A stretch of DNA of 64,000 nt from Acinetobacter sp. ANC 4862 (GCF_004336635.1 NZ_SJXH01000008.1:45720-109719); one strand, 5' to 3'; shown: positions 55,329 through 63,818, numbered from the stretch's first letter. The notes: generated by a model from the letters alone, not told the origin. Translations and numbers: made by a program.

Positions 55329-55856
55329 ATGCGCGTTGTTGTTTCAAGCTTATTGGGTTTATCTCTTATCTGTTCAACTGCATGGGCGGTAGAAACCGCT
55401 CCTGTTGCTCCCGCTCCTACTGTAGCTACTGCTGCTCAAGCAACGACTGCAACACCACCGCCACAAACCCAAAAGCCACAAACGTTACCTGCAAATAAAC
55501 CCGGCACTGTTCCTGCTGCTGGTAACGTTGATGCCAATGGTCTACCACAAGAAGCAAAACCTTTAACAGCAGAACAAATTGCGAAAAATAAAGCTTTGCA
55601 AGATGCCAAAGTTAAAGCTTTAGTTAAGGATCAAGCCACCCGTTTACAACAATTGGAAAAAGCCAATCTGGATGCCTTATCGCAAAACCAAGAGCTGCAA
55701 TTGAAAAATGACAGCTTGGGAGTTCAAGTTCAAGTTTTACAAAGTGAACGTAGTGCACAAATGTTTTTATACGGCGCTGCAACCATTGCAGTCGGTGTCT
55801 TGCTTGGGTTCTTGGTTGCAAGTTATGTCTATACCAAACGTCGTCGTCAGTGGTAA
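55329..55856 (+). CDS. Secreted/anchored protein with Pro-Ala-Thr-rich linker, coiled coil and C-terminal helix
   Basis: The protein has 175 residues. The signal peptide is at 1-21 (ending AWAVE). A low-complexity Ala/Pro/Thr/Gln linker (about 22-75) leads into a charged coiled coil (about 80-140, LTAEQIAKNKALQDAKVKAL, ATRLQQLEKANLDALSQN). A C-terminal transmembrane helix (MFLYGAATIAVGVLLGFLVA) is followed by the basic tail TKRRRQW. The end resembles the C-terminus of periplasmic SH3/YgiM-type proteins, but no SH3 domain is present. It is probably a periplasmic coiled coil anchored in the inner membrane. Function is unknown. It is probably cotranscribed with yciB-yciI. Confidence 0.65.
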   Translation: MRVVVSSLLGLSLICSTAWAVETAPVAPAPTVATAAQATTATPPPQTQKPQTLPANKPGTVPAAGNVDANGLPQEAKPLTAEQIAKNKALQDAKVKALVKDQATRLQQLEKANLDALSQNQELQLKNDSLGVQVQVLQSERSAQMFLYGAATIAVGVLLGFLVASYVYTKRRRQW

Positions 55857-55896
55857 AACACCACTATCTATTTTTGTTTTAAAGGTTGCTTAGGTT

Positions 55897-57816
55897 TTGT
55901 CTAGTGCAATTCAAACTGCTGATCTGGATTGGCAATGTGTGGATGGAATTGATATTCCTGTCTCCAAACAATTTGGAGACATCTATTTTTCTAGAGACAA
56001 TGGTTTACTCGAAACCCGACATGTCTTTTTGAATGGTAATAACCTCGCAACACGTTTGGCAAAGCTGCAAGATTTTGAATATTTTTGTGTCGGCGAAACT
56101 GGTTTTGGTACCGCTTTAAATGCTTTAGCGTTATGGCAAATGTGGCGACAGCTGCGCCCGAATAACCGAAGTCATCTACACTTGATCAGCGTGGAAAAAT
56201 TTCCACTCAGCAAAGCTGATTTGATTCGCGCACTCAAGGTATGGCCAGAACTGCAACCTTTGGCCGAGCAGCTAATTGAGCAATATCCACAGCCAATTGC
56301 TGGTTGTCACCGACTGAACTTTCCTGAAGATCATTTTTCCATCGATTTATGGCTCGGTGATGCCAATGATGTCTTGCCGGTCATTGCTAAAACCAAAGCC
56401 GTAGATGCATGGTTTTTAGATGGCTTCTCACCTGCTTGCAATCCCGATCTCTGGCAAGACCATGTTTTAAGCCATATTGTCCGACTGTCTGATTATGGAA
56501 CGACCTTTGCCTCTTTTAGTGTTGCGGGTATTTTAAAACATGGTTTAAGTGGATATGGAATTACCATTTCTCTTCCCCCCGGTTTTAAGCATAAGCGTCA
56601 GATGCTCACAGCAATCTGGAATCCTCCTGAAGCGAAAGATCACCAAGTCCTTAAATCAAAAACTGCAGAGACAGAACAGTCCGAATCAATCAATTCAGCT
56701 TCAGCATTTAAACAACGTAAAATTGCGATTATTGGCGCAGGAATAGCTGGCTTAAGTTGTGCCTATGCCTTTGCCGGGCGTGGTCATCAAGTCACGATTT
56801 ACGACCAATCAGCGCCTCTTGCGGGAGCTTCTGGCAATCCACTGGCCTTACTCAATCCTAGATTAGGTCGTATTGAGCAAAGTGCTGAGCATCTGGTCAC
56901 TTTGGCATGGCAATATGCGATTCCGCATTATCAAAAATTCAAAGCTTTTCGCCCGATTCAGGTAAACCAATTGACCCTTAAAGAGGACGATGATTTACTT
57001 GAACTTGCAGGGCAATATCCACACGGGGTATTTGCGGAAAAAGTAAATCAAAGTGATCTTGAAACCGAATTTCCGAGCTTAAAATTATTACAAGCGGGTA
57101 CAGTTTCACCGCATCAATTATGCGATCAAATTTTAGCGCATCCTGCTATTCAGTTTCAGCAAGCGGAAATCGTTGAATTAAAGACTGAATCTAACATTCA
57201 AGTAATCGACACCAAGCAACAATGTTTGGGAGAGTTCGATCACGTGATTGTTTGTGCGGCACTGAACAGTAAAAACTTTGCGGAACAATTTCCTAAACTT
57301 AAACCGAATCGCGGGCAAGTCAGTTGGGTGAATAATGCGAATCAGCCGTTGCAACCTGAACAGGCTTATAGCTATGGTGGTTATTGCATGCAGTTGGATG
57401 AGCAGCATCTGATTTTAGGTGCTTCTTTTTATCCACACCGGGATGATGATGAAGTGCTGCCAGAAGATCATGTGCATAACTATTCACTGATCCACAGTGT
57501 CTTTCCAAATTATGCACAATCTTTGCCGTCTATTGAAACCTGGCAAGGTCGTGCATCGATACGGACACAAAGCCCAGACTATTTCCCCTTGCTTGGAAAA
57601 ATTCAGCCCGATGCAGAAATTTATACCTTTACCGCTTTAGGCTCTAAAGGCTTTTTATTTGCACCGTTATGTAGTGAAGTCTTGGCTGCTCAAGTTTTAG
57701 GGGAAGCCTGCCCGCTGACTTCATATTGGGTGAATAAACTTAATCCGCGACGTTTTATTAAAAAAGTAAAACCGAAAAAGCCTTACTATCAAAAGCCAGT
57801 CCCAAGCTCGCTCTAA
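55897..57816 (+). CDS. mnmC: Bifunctional tRNA mnm5s2U biosynthesis enzyme MnmC
   Basis: The protein has 639 residues. The N-terminal methyltransferase (MnmC2) has FGDIYFSRDNGLLETRHVFL, FCVGETGFGTALNALALWQM and DAWFLDGFSPACNPDLW. The C-terminal FAD oxidoreductase (MnmC1) has IAIIGAGIAGLSCAYAFAGRG and later TFTALGSKGFLFAPLCSEVLA. It completes 5-methylaminomethyl-2-thiouridine at tRNA position 34. The start is a TTG at 55897, with only a weak TTAGG nearby and no ATG in a plausible place, which may limit translation. Confidence 0.93.
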   Translation: MSSAIQTADLDWQCVDGIDIPVSKQFGDIYFSRDNGLLETRHVFLNGNNLATRLAKLQDFEYFCVGETGFGTALNALALWQMWRQLRPNNRSHLHLISVEKFPLSKADLIRALKVWPELQPLAEQLIEQYPQPIAGCHRLNFPEDHFSIDLWLGDANDVLPVIAKTKAVDAWFLDGFSPACNPDLWQDHVLSHIVRLSDYGTTFASFSVAGILKHGLSGYGITISLPPGFKHKRQMLTAIWNPPEAKDHQVLKSKTAETEQSESINSASAFKQRKIAIIGAGIAGLSCAYAFAGRGHQVTIYDQSAPLAGASGNPLALLNPRLGRIEQSAEHLVTLAWQYAIPHYQKFKAFRPIQVNQLTLKEDDDLLELAGQYPHGVFAEKVNQSDLETEFPSLKLLQAGTVSPHQLCDQILAHPAIQFQQAEIVELKTESNIQVIDTKQQCLGEFDHVIVCAALNSKNFAEQFPKLKPNRGQVSWVNNANQPLQPEQAYSYGGYCMQLDEQHLILGASFYPHRDDDEVLPEDHVHNYSLIHSVFPNYAQSLPSIETWQGRASIRTQSPDYFPLLGKIQPDAEIYTFTALGSKGFLFAPLCSEVLAAQVLGEACPLTSYWVNKLNPRRFIKKVKPKKPYYQKPVPSSL

Positions 57817-57883
57817 AAACCAGCAAAATAAAAAATCCCCTTTATACCAAGAGGGATTGAGCGGAATTCATTTTTTAGCCATT

Positions 57884-57909
57884 AAAAAAGCACCTTACGG
57901 TGCTTTTTT
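57884..57909. terminator. Bidirectional terminator between mnmC and the rhodanese gene
   Basis: An 11-bp stem AAAAAAGCACC/GGTGCTTTTTT with loop TTAC sits two bases before the rhodanese stop, serving both converging genes. Confidence 0.85.
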
Positions 57910-57910
57910 C

Positions 57911-58225
57911 TTAAGCGCCCTGTTCTAAAGGGAATCCTGCATCGCGTGCAGCACGAGTGCCACCCATCAATACAACATACTCACGTGAGCTATCGAAGCT
58001 ATCTAACTTTTCAGCAGCACGTGGTGCTTTACTACCACCACCACATAAAATGTAAATGGTCTGATCCGACTCCACTTGAGTTAAGCTGTCTGCACTCAAG
58101 TCATCGATGGGCTGATTTACAGCACCTTTTACATGACCTTCAGCAAAGGCTTTTGTATCACGAACATCCCAGATAACCGCATTTTCTGGGAACTCAAATG
58201 TTGTAATTTCTTGCTTACGGATCAT
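57911..58225 (-). CDS. Rhodanese-like single-domain sulfurtransferase
   Basis: The 104-residue protein is one rhodanese domain: FEFPENAVIWDVRDTKAFAEGHVKGAVNQPIDD, then the active-site loop TIYILCGGGSKAPRAAEKL with the catalytic Cys, and YVVLMGGTRAARDAGFPLE. The loop CGGGSKA is that of small GlpE/PspE-like enzymes that move sulfane sulfur. The ATG at 58225 follows a GGAGTGC ribosome-binding region. It is divergent from yajQ. Confidence 0.85.
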   Translation of the reverse strand: MIRKQEITTFEFPENAVIWDVRDTKAFAEGHVKGAVNQPIDDLSADSLTQVESDQTIYILCGGGSKAPRAAEKLDSFDSSREYVVLMGGTRAARDAGFPLEQGA

Positions 58226-58316
58226 TGTGCACTCCTTTGATGTAAACAACACTTGGCAAATGAAGAAAACATCCCTAGCATCTCAGATATTCTTTCCCTT
58301 TGTAAAGGTCTAAACC

Positions 58317-58805
58317 ATGCCTTCTTTCGATATTGTATCTGAATTAGAAATTTTTGAAGTAAATCATGCTGTTCAAAACACGCAAAAAGAAATTGCGACC
58401 CGTTTTGACTTCCGTGGCCAAGATGTTTCTATTGAATTGAGCGAAAAAAATAAAGAAATCAAGATTACGACTGAAAGTGATTTCCAATGCGAACAGGTGT
58501 ATAGCATGCTGGAAAATCATTTCTTTAAACGTAAAGTGGATATTCAAGCCCTTGATCCACAAAAAATGACCGCTTCAGGTAAGAATGTCATTCAAGTGAT
58601 TAAGCTTAAAGATGGTCTTGACTCTGATACTGCAAAAAAAATTAATAAAGCCATTAAAGAAAGCGGCATTAAAGCGCAATCTTCTATTCAAGGTGACAAG
58701 ATTCGTGTAACTGACAAGAAGCGCGATACTTTGCAACAAATTATGGCGTTCTTAAAAGAACAACAATTTGGTGTGCCTTTGCAGTTTAATAACTTTAAAG
58801 ACTAA
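58317..58805 (+). CDS. yajQ: YajQ family nucleotide-binding protein
   Basis: The 162-residue protein is two ferredoxin-like repeats: MPSFDIVSELEIFEVNHAVQNTQKEI, ATRFDFRGQDVSIELSEKNKEI, then HFFKRKVDIQALDPQKM and IKAQSSIQGDKIRVTDKKRDTLQQIMAFLK. YajQ proteins bind nucleotides, including cyclic di-GMP in Xanthomonas. The hotdog gene follows after 32 bp. Confidence 0.94.
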   Translation: MPSFDIVSELEIFEVNHAVQNTQKEIATRFDFRGQDVSIELSEKNKEIKITTESDFQCEQVYSMLENHFFKRKVDIQALDPQKMTASGKNVIQVIKLKDGLDSDTAKKINKAIKESGIKAQSSIQGDKIRVTDKKRDTLQQIMAFLKEQQFGVPLQFNNFKD

Positions 58806-58837
58806 TCTACTAATGCAATAAAAAGTCGAGGAACTTC

Positions 58838-59338
58838 ATGACATCGTCCAACCGCTTATCAAAACTGGTTAAAGCCACCTCTAAACTCCCTAAGGGTATT
58901 CGCAGTACCCTGTGGAGCAAAGCGTTTGGTCGGGTCGTGCCGATGGTGGGTAGTGCCAATATTCGCTACCTTGAAGTAAGTAACACCAAAGTGGTGGTGA
59001 AAATTGAGAACCATCGCGCGATGCAAAACCATATTGGTCAGGTACATGCCTGTGCCATGGCACTGATTGCTGAAACAGCCACCGGTTTTGTTACCGGAAT
59101 GAATGTTCCCGACTCCTGTATTATGCTCATCAAAAGTTTAAAAATCGATTTTAAACGTCCAACTAAAGGTGCAATGACTGCCACTGCAACACTCACCGAT
59201 GATCAGCAAAAATTAATGCAAAGTACTGAAAAAGGTGAAACCTTAGTTTCAGTTCGTGTTACAGATGAATCAGGTGAAGAGCCAATTCAATGCGAAATGC
59301 TCTGGGCTTGGGTATCCAAGTCACAATTAAAAAGATAA
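58838..59338 (+). CDS. DUF4442 hotdog-fold (thioesterase-like) protein
   Basis: The 166-residue protein has a hotdog fold: RYLEVSNTKVVVKIENHRAMQNHIGQVHACAMALIAETATGF, with the helix carrying H-x-x-A and an E in the usual catalytic place, and IDFKRPTKGAMTATATL. It resembles DUF4442/PaaI-like proteins. It probably hydrolyses or binds acyl-CoA; the substrate is unknown. It is likely in one transcript with yajQ. Confidence 0.75.
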   Translation: MTSSNRLSKLVKATSKLPKGIRSTLWSKAFGRVVPMVGSANIRYLEVSNTKVVVKIENHRAMQNHIGQVHACAMALIAETATGFVTGMNVPDSCIMLIKSLKIDFKRPTKGAMTATATLTDDQQKLMQSTEKGETLVSVRVTDESGEEPIQCEMLWAWVSKSQLKR

Positions 59339-59449
59339 TTTAATTTTTAATTTTCGTTGCCTAAAGCTAAATCAAGTGACGAATTTTTACTTATGTAAAG
59401 AATATTGCTTAGTTCAAAATAAACCAGATGCTGTTTTAAAAAATTCAAA

Positions 59450-59487
59450 ATATAAAAAAGCCCAATCATTGTTGGGCTTTTTTATAT
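59450..59487. terminator. Bidirectional terminator between converging hotdog genes
   Basis: A 16-bp stem ATATAAAAAAGCCCAA/TTGGGCTTTTTTATAT with a 6-base loop, serving both strands. Confidence 0.9.
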
Positions 59488-59492
59488 GATTC

Positions 59493-59936
59493 TTACGCGG
59501 GTTGCGATGCTAAATATTTTTGTTTTACATCATCGGGAATTTGACGCTTCCCACCTTTTACGTCTACCGCAACAAAGGTAAATACCCCTTCGGTCACACG
59601 AATCGGTTCACGTGAATCATCATGGCTGTCCCACACTTCAATTTGCATTTGAATTGAGGTATTACCCACTTTTAAAATCTTGGTATAGCAACTAATCACA
59701 TCACCGACTTTTACCGGAACCAGAAAAGTCATCTGATTAATCGAAATGGTTGCACAGCGCCCTTTACTGAAACGCTCTGCGTGAATTGCACCTGCCAAAT
59801 CCATTTGTGAAACAATCCACCCACCAAAGACATCACCACTCCAGTTGGTATCTGCTGGCATCGCAATGGTTTGAAGGGAAAGGGTTCCTTCAGGTTTTAC
59901 ATAAGTATCTGACACATTAGCTCCCAGTTTTGGCAT
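59493..59936 (-). CDS. Acyl-CoA thioesterase, YciA-like
   Basis: The 147-residue protein has the hexameric hotdog thioesterase motifs: LSLQTIAMPADTNWSGDVFGGWIVSQMDLAGAIHAERFS, with the catalytic Asp, then VGDVISCYTKILKVGNTSI and VTEGVFTFVAVD. It hydrolyses acyl-CoAs. The start ATG at 59936 overlaps the 3' end of trxC by 20 bp, so translation may be coupled. A later start is possible. Confidence 0.85.
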   Translation of the reverse strand: MPKLGANVSDTYVKPEGTLSLQTIAMPADTNWSGDVFGGWIVSQMDLAGAIHAERFSKGRCATISINQMTFLVPVKVGDVISCYTKILKVGNTSIQMQIEVWDSHDDSREPIRVTEGVFTFVAVDVKGGKRQIPDDVKQKYLASQPA

Positions 59937-60354
59937 TCAATTGTTGATCTAGCCACTGTTGCAGCTCTGTAGATCGTAAAGCACCACTTATTCTAGCAAT
60001 TTCGTTGGCTTTATTCATCAAAACTAAGGTAGGAATACTACGCACATTAAAAGCACCACTGAGTCGAGGTGATTGTTCAGTATTAATTTTCGCAAAAATC
60101 ACTCTTGGATTTTGTTTCGCCACTTGTTCAAAATGAGGAGCCATCATCTTGCAAGGACCACACCATTCCGCCCATAAGTCAATCAGTACAGGCAATTCAC
60201 TATGGGTGACAAAGTTACTAAAATTGTGCTCATTCAATTCAATTGGAGCCAGAGGGATAAGCGCATGTTGACACTGACCACAGTTTGGATTTGCCTCTAG
60301 TTTATCTTCAGGTACTCGGTTTCTAGCACCACACGCAGGACATACAATAATCAT
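59917..60354 (-). CDS. trxC: Thioredoxin 2 (TrxC)
   Basis: The protein has 145 residues. An N-terminal zinc finger with CPAC (C5, C8) and CGQC (C25, C28) precedes a thioredoxin domain with the active site WCGPC (C65, C68), then FNVRSIPTLVLM with the cis-Pro. This is the zinc-containing thioredoxin 2. It reduces protein disulfides in the cytosol during oxidative stress. It lies between the alpha/beta hydrolase (zero gap) and the thioesterase gene, forming a three-gene transcript. Confidence 0.94.
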   Translation of the reverse strand: MIIVCPACGARNRVPEDKLEANPNCGQCQHALIPLAPIELNEHNFSNFVTHSELPVLIDLWAEWCGPCKMMAPHFEQVAKQNPRVIFAKINTEQSPRLSGAFNVRSIPTLVLMNKANEIARISGALRSTELQQWLDQQLNAKTGS

Positions 60355-61251
60355 TTAGCTCACTCCAATATGTTGATGTAAAAATTCTAATTGGGTAGTT
60401 ATGGCTTTTTCAAACCATTGACCATGATAAATATCAAAATGTTGCATATCCCACTCATGGTATTGTACATAAGGTGCAATATTGGTTGCTGTTTCACGAC
60501 TCGACTCAAGTGGAATCAGACTATCTTGTTTGGAAGCAATAAATAAAACAGGAACACTAATTTTACGCACATCCTGAATAGGACGGTAACGGATCAGATT
60601 GAAAAAGACTCGCGCAGGAATCTCTCCACTCCAGAAATAATCTGGATTGACAATGGATAAATATCCATCATAACCATCAGCAGTCGGCATAAAACATAAG
60701 CCCTTCCGGTCTACGACAGGCAAGGTTTTGGGGGACATGCCCACTTTTGCACCCATATAGTCCTGACTTGATATTTTTAATGCTTTCGGTAGTTGTTGTA
60801 AAGGGTAAAGCTTGGCACTTTCTGTCCCATCAACAAAGGGAATTTGTGCGATTACGGCTTGAATATTTTTTAATTCTGCAGCCAAATTTAAGACATACCC
60901 TCCGCTTAAAGAGGTTCCCCAAAGTACGATCCGTCGCGTATCTACTGATTTTCGCTCTAAAATATGCCCAATCATGGTTCGCCAATCTTCTAATTGAGAT
61001 TGAATCGACACTAGCTCTCGTGGGCGGCCTGTACTTCCACCCCAATAACGATAATCAAACAATACCACTGCATAACCGGCTTGAGCAAAACGCTTGGCAT
61101 ACTGAACCAGTTTAAATTGACGCAAGGCTGCCAAACCATGCGCCATAATAATGACAGCAGGCTTGTGTTCAGTTTTGGGACGGTAAAAATCTGCAGCAAT
61201 AACCTCTTTCCCACTATTCACATAAAGTGGTTCAACTGTATAGGAATGCAT
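60355..61251 (-). CDS. Alpha/beta hydrolase
   Basis: The protein has 298 residues. The oxyanion segment is IIMAHGLAALRQFKLVQYA and the nucleophile elbow is VLWGTSLSGGYVL (S114). Candidate acid Asp is in FIASKQDSLIP, and the His is in DMQHFDIYHG. The elbow reads G-T-S-L-S-G rather than strict G-x-S-x-G, a variation seen in some lysophospholipase-like families. No signal peptide, so cytosolic. The substrate cannot be told. It abuts trxC with no gap. Confidence 0.8.
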   Translation of the reverse strand: MHSYTVEPLYVNSGKEVIAADFYRPKTEHKPAVIIMAHGLAALRQFKLVQYAKRFAQAGYAVVLFDYRYWGGSTGRPRELVSIQSQLEDWRTMIGHILERKSVDTRRIVLWGTSLSGGYVLNLAAELKNIQAVIAQIPFVDGTESAKLYPLQQLPKALKISSQDYMGAKVGMSPKTLPVVDRKGLCFMPTADGYDGYLSIVNPDYFWSGEIPARVFFNLIRYRPIQDVRKISVPVLFIASKQDSLIPLESSRETATNIAPYVQYHEWDMQHFDIYHGQWFEKAITTQLEFLHQHIGVS

Positions 61252-61375
61252 ACGCGCTCCATTGCGTTATTTTATGGTTGTAATCGCTTATAAAAATTTC
61301 AACAGATTAAGCTCCAGTTTCAGCTTAATGCTATCATAAAGCATAAATCTATTTAACGAATTATGGAGTGACGAA

Positions 61376-61711
61376 ATGAGTGAAAATGTCGGTTTTGCAG
61401 GTCAAATTGCCCCAGAACAAGTAGCACAAGTTGCCGAGAAAGGTTTTAAATCGATTATCAACAACCGTCCGGATATGGAAGGTGGTTCAGAACAACCTAC
61501 AAGTGCCCAAATTGAAGAAGCTGCGCGCAATGCGGGTTTAGATTACGTTTTCCAACCTGTCGTTGCGGGTCAAATTACTGAAGTCGATGTACGTACATTT
61601 GCCAATCACTTCAATGAACTTCCGAAACCAGTATTGATGTTTTGTCGTACAGGTAATCGCTCAAATAATTTATATCAAATCGCAAAACAAATGGATTTAC
61701 TGGAGGACTAA
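61376..61711 (+). CDS. DUF442 (TIGR01244-type) sulfur transferase/phosphatase-like protein
   Basis: The 111-residue protein is a single DUF442 domain: FAGQIAPEQVAQVAEKGFKSIINNRPDMEGGSEQPT, VAGQITEVDVRTFANHFNEL, then the loop VLMFCRTGNRSNNL with C90 and R95. It is related to the N-terminal half of Blh/BigR-type sulfide-detoxification proteins and to dual-specificity phosphatases. The reaction is unproven. GGAGTGACG precedes the ATG. A damaged second copy follows directly downstream. Confidence 0.8.
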   Translation: MSENVGFAGQIAPEQVAQVAEKGFKSIINNRPDMEGGSEQPTSAQIEEAARNAGLDYVFQPVVAGQITEVDVRTFANHFNELPKPVLMFCRTGNRSNNLYQIAKQMDLLED

Positions 61712-61744
61712 GCACGTTGTTTATAGTGCTTTATTTAGTTTAAG

Positions 61745-61771
61745 TTTGACCTGTAGCACTTACAGGTCAAA
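61745..61771. other. Hairpin after the DUF442 gene
   Basis: TTTGACCTGTA/TACAGGTCAAA (61745-61755 with 61761-61771), an 11-bp stem with loop GCACT. It lacks a U run, so terminator function is uncertain. Confidence 0.5.
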
Positions 61772-61789
61772 TGACAGTAAACAAATTTG

Positions 61790-62048
61790 AAACTTTAATT
61801 CGTCATTATGAATCGTCCTGATCAGGAACAAGACAATCTGGTTTCCGTCAATCAATTGCGCAATATTGTCAAACAAGCTCATGATCGTTTTATTTATCAA
61901 TAGATTATCAATCAGTAAAGTTTCTAAAACAGACGTAATTGAATTTGCAAAATATTATAATGAACTTACAAAACCAATTTTAATGATATGTCTAAGTGGC
62001 ACACGCTCTACCCTATTATTTAATGAAGCGAAAAACTGGGATTGCTCA
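61790..62048 (+). pseudogene. Decayed tandem copy of the DUF442 gene
   Basis: Homology to the intact upstream protein continues through two frames. From 61808 NRPDQEQDNLVSVNQLRN aligns with NRPDMEGGSEQPTSAQIEE and ends in a TAG after DRFIYQ (61904-61906). After a frame change, SKTDVIEFAKYYNELTKPIL and MICLSGTRSTLLFNEAK align with EVDVRTFANHFNELPKPVL and MFCRTGNRSNNLYQIAK. The N-terminal third is missing or scrambled (KFETLI matches GFKSII in yet another frame). The loop Cys and Arg survive as CLSGTR. The gene cannot make the full protein. Confidence 0.7.
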
Positions 62049-62153
62049 ATGAATAAAATGATTCTTCTACTGCTTATTTCATGTGTCGTTGTTGGATGTA
62101 GCTCGATGAACGTTCGACCTACAGTTGGAGTGAGTGTGGGGTCATCCATTTAA
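62049..62153 (+). CDS. Very small putative lipoprotein
   Basis: The 34-residue ORF has a basic start MNKM, a hydrophobic core ILLLLISCVVV and a lipobox VVGC, giving a mature peptide of 18 residues beginning CSSMNVRPTVGV. It lies in frame with the end of the DUF442 relic but has its own ATG. Ribosome-binding sequence is poor. It may be a real small lipoprotein or the leader of a lost gene. Confidence 0.4.
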   Translation: MNKMILLLLISCVVVGCSSMNVRPTVGVSVGSSI

Positions 62154-62257
62154 TTTTTAAAATAGTATTTAAATACCATTTTTTACAAACTCTGTAGTGA
62201 CATACTTTTAATATACTATGAATATAAAATATCACTTCATAAAGCTGACAATTTTTT

Positions 62258-63631
62258 ATGTACGACATCATTATCATCGGTGCAGGTACTGCAGGAATAT
62301 CTGCATATAAAGAAGCAATAAAGCATACCCAAAACATTCTTATTATTAATGATGGTCCTTGGGATACAACGTGTGCCCGTGTTGGATGTATGCCAAGCAA
62401 AGTGCTCATCTCTACAGCTAACAGAATGTATGAAATTCAACATGCTCAAGAAGTTGCATTAAGGGTTTCAGCTAAAATAGATACTTCTCAAGTGATGCTA
62501 CATGTAAGAGAGCTACGTAATCACTTTACCAATGCAACACTAAAAGAAGTTAATAGTTGGGATAATGCCCATAAAATCTCTGGAAAAGCCCATTTCATTG
62601 ACTCAAGCACGGTTCAAGTTAATAAACAAAACTACCAAGCTAAAAGTTTTATTATCGCTGTTGGATCTACCCCCACTATTAATAGTGATTGGAAAGATGA
62701 ACTTGGTGATAAGCTCATCACATCTAATCAAATCTTTGAATTAGAAACCTTACCTGAATCATTAGCAGTGATAGGCAGTGGGGTTATAGCCATTGAACTC
62801 GCGCAAGCCATGCAACGTTTAGGGGTTAAAACGACTGTTTTTGCACGTAGTCGTAAAGTTGGCTCCCTTACTAGTCCAGAACTACAAAAGATTGCTCAAA
62901 ATATTTTAAGTGAAGAATTAAATATCAAGTTTGAAGTACTCCCAGAACAAGTTAGAAAATTTCGCAATAAAGTTAAAATTAATTACACAGAAAAAGGAAC
63001 TCAAAACAGTATTACTGCAGATTATTTATTGGTCGCAACAGGACGTTCCAGTTATTTAAATAGTTTAAATCTAGAAAATATCGATTCTAAATTTAGTGAT
63101 CTAAAAAAACTTCCTGTAGATGAAAAAACTAAACAATTAGACGATTATCCAATCTTCATTATTGGCGATGCTCATACCAACTCCCCAATTCAGCATGAAG
63201 CTGCCCATGAAGGGCGAGCTGCGGTTTATAATTGTTTAAACTTTCCTAAACTTAAAAATATCAAAACTCTCTCTCCACTAGGGATTGTTTTTAGTCAACC
63301 TGAAATGGCGATTGTGGGACAGAGTTTCAGACAGCTTACTCAATCCAAGATCGAATTTGTGACTGGAATCGTTTCATACGAAAAACAAGGGCGAGCGATG
63401 GTTTTGGGCAAAAATAAAGGTACTATTGAAGTTTATATTGATAAGGCAACACGTAACTTCTTAGGAAGTGAACTTTTTGTTGAGTCAGCTGAACATATGG
63501 CGCATTTATTATCTTGGATCATCGCTGAAGATTTAACAATTGATGAAATCTTAGATAAACCTTTTTATCATCCCACTTTAGAAGAAGGGCTAAGAACTGC
63601 GTTTAAACATGCACGTAGGCAACTGGAATAA
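62258..63631 (+). CDS. Dihydrolipoamide dehydrogenase-like FAD/NAD oxidoreductase
   Basis: The 457-residue class I disulfide oxidoreductase has an FAD site YDIIIIGAGTAGISAYKEA and a redox pair C-x4-C in DTTCARVGCMPSKVL. The NAD site is SLAVIGSGVIAIELAQAMQRLG, the second FAD motif is YPIFIIGDAHTNSPIQHEAA, and the dimer-interface catalytic His is in FYHPTLEEGLR. It probably oxidises lipoamide or a related dithiol, yet no 2-oxoacid dehydrogenase E1/E2 genes lie nearby, so it is a stand-alone paralogue. It is more AT-rich than its neighbours. Confidence 0.85.
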   Translation: MYDIIIIGAGTAGISAYKEAIKHTQNILIINDGPWDTTCARVGCMPSKVLISTANRMYEIQHAQEVALRVSAKIDTSQVMLHVRELRNHFTNATLKEVNSWDNAHKISGKAHFIDSSTVQVNKQNYQAKSFIIAVGSTPTINSDWKDELGDKLITSNQIFELETLPESLAVIGSGVIAIELAQAMQRLGVKTTVFARSRKVGSLTSPELQKIAQNILSEELNIKFEVLPEQVRKFRNKVKINYTEKGTQNSITADYLLVATGRSSYLNSLNLENIDSKFSDLKKLPVDEKTKQLDDYPIFIIGDAHTNSPIQHEAAHEGRAAVYNCLNFPKLKNIKTLSPLGIVFSQPEMAIVGQSFRQLTQSKIEFVTGIVSYEKQGRAMVLGKNKGTIEVYIDKATRNFLGSELFVESAEHMAHLLSWIIAEDLTIDEILDKPFYHPTLEEGLRTAFKHARRQLE

Positions 63632-63783
63632 AATAAGATGAGTAAAACTTTTTCATCCTTATTGAAACTAAAAATTTGATAAATAATCTCATAATTAAAA
63701 ACTATTATATTTTATGTATTTTTCTTTAAATAGGAAGAGTTGGCAGATAAGGGCTTTTCTTCCTTTTATTAAATCCCGCACAT

Positions 63784-63818
63784 AAAAAAACACCCCCTTC
63801 TCTTGAAGGGGGTGTTTT
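63784..63818 (-). terminator. Terminator of the rRNA operon
   Basis: A 10-bp GC-rich stem CACCCCCTTC/GAAGGGGGTG (63791-63800 with 63805-63814), loop TCTT, followed on the minus strand by seven U. It lies 16 bp after the 5S gene and could also stop the plus-strand flavoprotein transcript. Confidence 0.9.

Noticed and set aside
61866..62048. TTG-started ORF joining the DUF442 relic to the small lipoprotein as one protein
   Set aside because: The first part is the tail of a frame-shifted duplicate; the lipoprotein has its own ATG and signal, so a fusion is unlikely.
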